DNA from: CANHVK01 sp046304235
GTDB lineage: Bacteria; Bacteroidota; Bacteroidia; Flavobacteriales_D; Crocinitomicaceae
Reading direction: 5' to 3'
Assembly (NCBI GenBank): GCA_046304235.1
Contig: JBKCEW010000153.1
Coordinates: 1-9,571, forward strand
DNA: 9,571 nucleotides
The notes beneath the pieces were generated by a model. The model had not been told where the DNA came from and ran no database searches. It saw nothing but the letters and a program-made list of their open reading frames with translations. The translations under genes were made by a program, and so were the position numbers. This document shows, piece by piece, positions 5,055 through 9,571 of the stretch (the first letter of the stretch is position 1; each line of letters begins with the position of its first letter).

Positions 5055-7391
5055 ATGCGTTTTACTTTATTATTTTTAATTTATTTACTTTTTTCTAATT
5101 TTCTAATTTCACAAATTGTTTCACCTTGCGAAGTTGGTAAAGACAAGTACATCTGTTCAGATAAGATTGATTTAGAAACAAAATCGACTTCGCCTGGAAA
5201 ATGGAGATTCAAAGGTCCATCATCAGGTGTTTTTTCAGATGCTACAAATTCAAAAACAAATTTATCCGGAATTACGTTACCAATTGTCAAAGTCTATTGG
5301 GTAAATAATGATCAGTCTTGTGCTGATACTTTGGAAATTGTTAGGCCAAAAATTGGTTCAACTAGTTTTGTTAAAAACTCACAACCAATAAATAGTGATG
5401 AATTTAAGCTTTGCTTTGGGGATGATTGGAAGGCTTCAACAAAAGTAGATGAAGGAAAATCATTTGTTACCTACATACTTTATAAGTCTAAACCTCCTAT
5501 TACTCCTAATGTTTATACTGATCAGGAAGCATTTCTAGGTCCGGTAATTTTTGTCAATAATGATATTAATGATGGTAGTATAAAGCAAAATTATCCTAAT
5601 GCTAAAAATGAATATTGGTTTGTTCCTATTCTTTACAATGAAATCGGTTCTCAAGGACCAGTTATCGACAGTCAATGTCAGTTAACAGGAAAACCTTTTA
5701 AAATAACATATTTGGATAAGGTAGAGGTTGTAAAGAAAGAAGACTGCATGTTAGGTAGTGTTGATTTACAAGTGACAGGAGGTACAGGAAATTATGATAT
5801 TAAAACTTTTTCTCCAAACTCGATCATTCCTGATTCTAATTTGTTATCAATTGGGAAATTAAACTTTTCTAATATTTTAGTTAAACAGATTTATTCGACT
5901 CAAATTAAGGATGATAATCAATGTGAAAATAGTTTTACAACTAAATTCTCTCCATGTCCTGCATGTAAAACGGATGTAATTTATCAGAAAACCTATTGTG
6001 TTTATGATAGTCTTCCAAAACCTGCATTGAAGGAAGGGGCAGGAATAGGAATTTTAGAACTAGTACCTGCTACAGAAACAAATTTAGTTTTTGATTCACT
6101 TACAGGTGCTATTAATATAAAGTTAAGTAAGCCAGGTAAGTATGTTATTAGAAATAAAACATCACTCAGTTGTCAAACACAGAAATATACTGATTTTGAT
6201 ATTGAGATTTTAGATTCAATCCCCCTGCCCTTAGGAAATAGTATTGATACAATTTGTATCTCAAATCCAAAAATTGGAGATATAAAAAGTATAAGTGCTC
6301 AATTAATAACATGGTATAATAAAGATGGAGAAAAGCTTGATCCTGCTATAGATCCAGCTATTCATAGAGATACATATTACTGCACACAAACAATTAAGGG
6401 GTGTGAAAGTGAGAAAAAACCAGTTGAGGTTTTTGCACCAACAATTATTCCTCCAGTAGGAGATTCGATACAATACTTATGCAATAAAAAAATAGATTTT
6501 GCTGGAAATATTTTATATCCTCAGGGTGAAACAATTGTTTGGTATGATGCTTCGGGAAAAAAGGTCCTTCCAACAGATAATATTTCTGAAGGTTTTTACT
6601 ATGCAGCTCAATATTTAGGATGTGAAAGTAAATCTAAATTGAAAGTTCAATTATTAGAAAAAATAGTAAAGATACCAGTTGAAGTGCAAGATTCTTTTTA
6701 TTTCTGTAAAGATGAAATCCATAATGTGTATCAAATTGTTTCTAAATATAAAAATGTTTATTTATATGACCTCCCCAATTCAAGTGTTTATCTATCTGAA
6801 TATCAAAATTTAGAACAAGGGTTGTATTACATACTTCACAAAGATTCTTTATCTAATTGTTCTTCTGAAAGAAAGAAAGTATGGGTGAATTTACCATCAT
6901 TAGATGTTTCAATCAAGAAGAAAGAACCTTATTGTGGTTTTGAGAATGGGGAATTAGAATTTATCAATAATAATCTTTTTGAAAATATTAGTTTTTTTGT
7001 CAATTCTATTCCTCAAAAAAATAGTATAAAGATTTTAAATTCAGGCGAATACAGTTTAAGGTTTATAGAGTCTTCTAAGCTAAAATGTAAATTTGATACT
7101 ATTATTAGATTGCAGTGTAAAGATTCAAATCTTCAAGAAATTCTTACTCCAAATATGGATAATTACAATGATTTTTTTGTATTGGAATTACAAGATGCTT
7201 ACCCAAATTTAAGATTGTTGATTTATAACCGGTGGGGTAATTCCGTGTATGAAAGTACAATCCCTTACAAAGATAATTGGAATGGCGTCGATACTTCAGG
7301 CAACCCTTTACCAACAGGAACGTATTATTATGTTATTGAAAAAGAAAGAAATCAAATTTTAAAAAGTGGTTTTATCGAACTTGTAAGGTAA
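5055..7391 (+). CDS. Secreted Ig-like repeat protein with T9SS type B (gliding-motility-associated) C-terminal domain
   Basis: A 778-residue exported protein of unknown role. Residues 1-20 are a signal peptide (MRFTLLFLIYLLFSNFLISQ). The mature part is a chain of beta-rich, cysteine-containing modules: an Ig/PKD-like unit at about 22-95 (GKWRFKGPSSGVFSD ... ADTLEI), less clear regions to about 390, and three similar tandem modules at 394-460, 469-533 and 546-613. Residues 693-778 match the gliding-motility-associated C-terminal domain (CHU_C, type B T9SS sorting signal): a TPN..N.ND start, LLIYNRWGNSVYES, a W-N-G turn, LPTGTYYYVIE and the ending GFIELVR. Such proteins cross the outer membrane by the T9SS and stay on the surface or are released. 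The gene starts 8 nt after recQ with no clear Shine-Dalgarno, so it may be read from the recQ transcript or an internal promoter. No SprF/PorP-like partner gene is visible. No enzyme motif was recognised, so an adhesive or structural role is an inference. Confidence 0.85.
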   Translation: MRFTLLFLIYLLFSNFLISQIVSPCEVGKDKYICSDKIDLETKSTSPGKWRFKGPSSGVFSDATNSKTNLSGITLPIVKVYWVNNDQSCADTLEIVRPKIGSTSFVKNSQPINSDEFKLCFGDDWKASTKVDEGKSFVTYILYKSKPPITPNVYTDQEAFLGPVIFVNNDINDGSIKQNYPNAKNEYWFVPILYNEIGSQGPVIDSQCQLTGKPFKITYLDKVEVVKKEDCMLGSVDLQVTGGTGNYDIKTFSPNSIIPDSNLLSIGKLNFSNILVKQIYSTQIKDDNQCENSFTTKFSPCPACKTDVIYQKTYCVYDSLPKPALKEGAGIGILELVPATETNLVFDSLTGAINIKLSKPGKYVIRNKTSLSCQTQKYTDFDIEILDSIPLPLGNSIDTICISNPKIGDIKSISAQLITWYNKDGEKLDPAIDPAIHRDTYYCTQTIKGCESEKKPVEVFAPTIIPPVGDSIQYLCNKKIDFAGNILYPQGETIVWYDASGKKVLPTDNISEGFYYAAQYLGCESKSKLKVQLLEKIVKIPVEVQDSFYFCKDEIHNVYQIVSKYKNVYLYDLPNSSVYLSEYQNLEQGLYYILHKDSLSNCSSERKKVWVNLPSLDVSIKKKEPYCGFENGELEFINNNLFENISFFVNSIPQKNSIKILNSGEYSLRFIESSKLKCKFDTIIRLQCKDSNLQEILTPNMDNYNDFFVLELQDAYPNLRLLIYNRWGNSVYESTIPYKDNWNGVDTSGNPLPTGTYYYVIEKERNQILKSGFIELVR
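6234..6893 (+). repeat. Three tandem protein-level Ig-like modules
   Basis: Residues 394-460, 469-533 and 546-613 of the secreted protein share a pattern. Each opens with S-I/F then C within about 8 residues (SIDTIC, SIQYLC, SFYFC), has a central WY or YLYD strand (ITWYNKDG, IVWYDASG, VYLYDLPN), a YY near two-thirds (TYYC, FYYA, LYYI), and a closing cysteine (KGCESEK, LGCESKS, SNCSSER) before a V-rich final strand. Period is about 75 residues. The first two are closest, while the third has drifted. The paired cysteines could form a disulphide in each module after export. Confidence 0.7.
7131..7388 (+). other. T9SS type B sorting domain (CHU_C-like)
   Basis: The last 86 codons before the stop encode the C-terminal export domain. 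Its core IYNRWGN, W-N-G and LPTGTYYY elements are intact. The opening motif reads TPNMDNYND where family members usually have TPNGDGxND, so both glycines are replaced. Confidence 0.8.
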
Positions 7392-7392
7392 G

Positions 7393-7419
7393 TTTGATGG
7401 AATTTTGTATTTATATTTG
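7393..7419 (+). promoter_or_regulatory. Candidate promoter for the beta-helix/adhesin gene
   Basis: TTTG (7393-7396) and a perfect TAnnTTTG box (TATATTTG, 7412-7419) lie just behind the preceding stop codon, with a 15-bp spacer that is shorter than usual. A start near 7424-7428 would leave a leader of about 36-40 nt, with AGGTG (7451-7455) 8 nt before the ATG at 7464. Confidence 0.4.
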
Positions 7420-7422
7420 ATG

Positions 7423-7443
7423 TTTTATTAGAATTTTATTAGA
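7423..7443 (+). repeat. 10-bp direct repeat in the leader of the adhesin gene
   Basis: TTTTATTAGA occurs at 7423-7432 and again at 7434-7443, so the copies start 11 bp apart, close to one helical turn. They lie right after the predicted -7 box, in the transcription start/5' leader region. A regulator site is possible, and chance in AT-rich DNA is also possible. Confidence 0.35.
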
Positions 7444-7463
7444 GCCTTTTAGGTGATTTATAT

Positions 7464-9571
7464 ATGAAGAATTTTGTTAGAATAGTTGGGGGACTAGTGC
7501 TTTTGTTAAGTTTTTTGAATGTTGGGGCAGCCAATTATTACGTTAACAACAATTCATTAATAGGAGATGTTTATTGTACTTCTGTTGGTGATGTGGGAAA
7601 TAATGGATTATCGGCTTCAACTCCAAAATTAACCCTAACTGCATTATACAATGCATATGGACCCTCTGGTACAAATGTTTTGACAAGTGGTGATATTATC
7701 TATGTCGATGCCGGAACATACATTGAATCTGAACGTAATTTAACAATTGCAGTAGCTGGTCTTAAAATCATTGGTGCCGGTATGTCCTCTACTATTTTTG
7801 ATAACAATTCAAATCTTCATAATTTCATAAGATTAAGAGCTAATAATATCACACTTCAAGATTTTTACATCAGAGAATATGCTAATAATACTACTATTGC
7901 ACAGGCAATTGATATAACTGGAGGAGCATACACCGGTATTAATATTACTAGAGTACAAGTTGATAATAATGGGTATACTTCAGGTGGAGCTTATCCAATT
8001 GAAATTCAAGACGGCTCATCTGTTACTTTTACAAACGGAGGAGGTACATGTAATGATGGTTGGATACAATCAGGTGGTATCCATATTGATGATGCAGGTA
8101 CTGTTGTTAATTTTCACTCATATCTGTTTGTTGGAAATATGCGAAGTGACGGTACAAATGGAGTAGCTTTAAGAATAAATAACGGGACTGTAAATATTTA
8201 CAAGTCTTTTTTCACTAATAATGTTGTTGATGGAGGCAGTGAATCAATAATTTACCAATCTGCAGGCACATTGAAAATTTATGATACAAAATTCGATGAG
8301 AATGACTATGATTATTCTTTTAATGAATATGGAGGATTATTCCTTATTGAAGGCGGTACTCTTTACATGACAAGATCTAGAATAACAAACACCAATAAAA
8401 TTGGTTCATCTTTTGCTTATGGAGGTGCTGTGTGTGTTAATGGGGGTACAGCTCAATTAGATTCATGTTATTTTAGCTCAAATGAAGGCGATAGAGGAAC
8501 TGATTTACATTGTAAATCAGGTTCTATTATTGCATATAATTGTACATTTGGTTCCACGTCTTCTCAAGTGGGTACTAGAGGAGGTACTATAACGTTAAAT
8601 ACTTGTGGAGACCCAGGCGTTTATACTAGTGGCGGTTCGACAACTAAAACAAATACTAATAATCCCACCTATTTAGCTTCTCCAATTGTACCATCTTTTT
8701 CAGGAACATGCGCCTCATCAGTTGTAATTTCATGTACAACAACACTTTCTTACACTTCATCATCATTTTGTTCGACTGGCAATACTAGTCCTACGGTAAG
8801 CCCCTTAGGCGGGACTTTCTCGAGTACATCGGGCTTAAATATAAATTCTAGCACGGGAGTAATAGATTTATCGACTAGCACTACTGGAACATATACTGTT
8901 AGTTATTTTGCTGCAGGTTGCACTGCAACATCGAATTTATCTGTAATATCATCTACAACACCTTCTGTATTAATTTCTTCCTCTGATTTAGATGATATTA
9001 TTTGTTCAGGTACTAGTGTAACTTTTACTGCTACTCCTACCAATGGAGGTACCGGTCCAACATATCAGTGGAAATTGAATGGTACAGATATTACTGGTGC
9101 AATATCATCAACATATACAACATCCTCTCTAGTATCGGGAGACATTATTTCAGTCGTTTTAACTTCTGATGCATCTTGTTTGACTACCTCAACTGCTACT
9201 TCAAATACTATTACAATCACTGTCAATCCCAATCCAACCTCAAATGCAGGTTCAGCATTAACAGCAATCTGTCAAGGTGGAACTTCATCAGCTATGGGTG
9301 GAACTGTTGGTGGTGGATCAACTGGAGGAACATGGTCAGGGGGATCAGGAACTTGGACAAATGCAAACGATCCAGCAAATGCGACTTATACTGCTACTAC
9401 CTCAGAGAGTGGCTCAATCACATTAACACTAACGACGACTGGCGGAAGTTGTGGAACAACCACCGCTACCAAAACAATTACAATCAATCCTAATCCAACC
9501 GCAAATGCAGGTTCAGCATTAACAGCAATCTGTCAAGGTGGAACATCATCGGCTATGGGTGGATCAGTAGG
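7464..9571 (+). CDS. Large secreted beta-helix and Ig-like repeat protein (adhesin-like), partial (C-terminus outside window)
   Basis: The ATG at 7464, preceded by AGGTG, opens a frame of 702 codons still open at the window edge. Residues 1-23 are a signal peptide (KNFVRIVGGLVLLLSFLNVGAA). Residues about 24-120 (YYVNN, GDVYCTSVGDVGNNGLSAST, SGDIIYVDAGTY, GLKIIGAG) are the usual beginning of a secreted right-handed parallel beta-helix. Rungs of about 30 residues then follow to about 365, each a G-G/N-G-T-x-x-[IL] turn and an [F/Y]-x-x-N turn, as in GGAVCVNGGTAQLDSCYF. Residues about 425-495 form an Ig-like module (GGTFSSTSGLNI ... GTYTVSYF), 501-588 a second type (CSGTSVTFTATPTNGG, YQWKLNGTDITGA), and from 588 an 87-residue tandem repeat starts. 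No catalytic set of a polysaccharide lyase was recognised. The architecture suggests a large surface adhesin exported by the T9SS, but the expected sorting domain lies beyond the window. Confidence 0.8.
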   Translation, partial: MKNFVRIVGGLVLLLSFLNVGAANYYVNNNSLIGDVYCTSVGDVGNNGLSASTPKLTLTALYNAYGPSGTNVLTSGDIIYVDAGTYIESERNLTIAVAGLKIIGAGMSSTIFDNNSNLHNFIRLRANNITLQDFYIREYANNTTIAQAIDITGGAYTGINITRVQVDNNGYTSGGAYPIEIQDGSSVTFTNGGGTCNDGWIQSGGIHIDDAGTVVNFHSYLFVGNMRSDGTNGVALRINNGTVNIYKSFFTNNVVDGGSESIIYQSAGTLKIYDTKFDENDYDYSFNEYGGLFLIEGGTLYMTRSRITNTNKIGSSFAYGGAVCVNGGTAQLDSCYFSSNEGDRGTDLHCKSGSIIAYNCTFGSTSSQVGTRGGTITLNTCGDPGVYTSGGSTTKTNTNNPTYLASPIVPSFSGTCASSVVISCTTTLSYTSSSFCSTGNTSPTVSPLGGTFSSTSGLNINSSTGVIDLSTSTTGTYTVSYFAAGCTATSNLSVISSTTPSVLISSSDLDDIICSGTSVTFTATPTNGGTGPTYQWKLNGTDITGAISSTYTTSSLVSGDIISVVLTSDASCLTTSTATSNTITITVNPNPTSNAGSALTAICQGGTSSAMGGTVGGGSTGGTWSGGSGTWTNANDPANATYTATTSESGSITLTLTTTGGSCGTTTATKTITINPNPTANAGSALTAICQGGTSSAMGGSV
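9225..9571 (+). repeat. Tandem 261-bp (87-residue) repeat of the adhesin-like gene, second copy cut by the window end
   Basis: The first unit runs from 9225 to 9485 and the second starts at 9486. Both open with NPNPT, then [SA]NAGSALTAICQGG and TSSAMGG. The DNA is identical over 43 bp (9241-9283 and 9502-9544), so the copies are recent duplicates or kept alike by recombination. The unit is rich in G, T and S, with a single cysteine near the start and one in GGSCGTTTATK near the end. Local GC reaches about 50% (9301-9360), far above the flanking genes. Confidence 0.85.

Noticed and set aside
5081..5290. Minus-strand open frame opposite the start of the secreted protein
   Set aside because: The plus-strand frame has a signal peptide and continues for 778 residues. 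The antisense frame has no support.
7960..8166. Alternative plus-strand frame inside the beta-helix region
   Set aside because: It overlaps the long frame starting at 7464, which has a signal peptide and regular beta-helix repeats.
7464..8560. Beta-helix region as an active pectate lyase or polysaccharide lyase
   Set aside because: The rung pattern fits a beta-helix, but I could not identify the conserved catalytic or calcium-binding residues of a lyase family.
9176..9493. Alternative plus-strand frame of 105 codons rich in N, W and Y
   Set aside because: It is an out-of-frame reading of the Ig-like repeats; the long frame gives the coherent repeat protein.
9225..9571. CRISPR or transposon-type repeat
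   Set aside because: The 261-bp period is a whole number of codons and stays in frame within a repeat protein. No spacers or terminal inverted repeats are present.

Overview
The window looks like chromosomal DNA of a member of the Bacteroidota, most likely a Flavobacteriales- or Cytophaga-like lineage with a type IX secretion system (T9SS). The evidence is the AT-rich sequence, promoter-like boxes of the Bacteroidota form TTTG / TAnnTTTG, a RecQ with the long C-terminal extension common in this phylum, a secreted protein ending in a gliding-motility-associated (type B) C-terminal domain, and a large adhesin-like gene built from Ig-like repeats of a flavobacterial style. The exact genus cannot be read from the window.

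Left part (1-2733), mostly cell-envelope genes. A partial minus-strand gene (1-1028) encodes the signal peptide, POTRA-like region and first barrel strands of a BamA/TamA-like outer-membrane protein. Divergent from it is a 49-residue lipoprotein gene (1083-1232), too short for most gene callers, with the best promoter match in the window. Its stop codon directly abuts the stop of the convergent lptB (1233-1958). lptB follows tatC (1963-2733) by 4 nt on the minus strand, so the two probably share a transcript: TatC is the twin-arginine translocase receptor subunit and LptB the ATPase that drives lipopolysaccharide export.

Middle (2734-5046). A 132-bp, very AT-rich divergent intergenic region separates tatC from a complete recQ helicase gene with helicase, zinc-binding, winged-helix and HRDC regions plus a roughly 120-residue C-terminal extension.

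Right part (5055-9571), secreted surface proteins. Eight nt after recQ comes a 778-residue secreted protein with three tandem cysteine-containing Ig-like repeats and a type B T9SS sorting domain. After a 72-nt gap with its own promoter-like boxes and a 10-bp direct repeat, a very long open frame starts at 7464 and runs off the window. It encodes a signal peptide, a right-handed beta-helix region and then Ig-like domains that lead into an 87-residue tandem repeat. It is probably a large exported adhesin, with its sorting domain beyond the window.

The left and middle genes are recognisable housekeeping and envelope functions. The least characterised elements are the mini-lipoprotein and the two secreted proteins. 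I found no RNA gene, CRISPR array, insertion sequence or phage feature, and nothing that clearly amounts to an undescribed multi-gene system.
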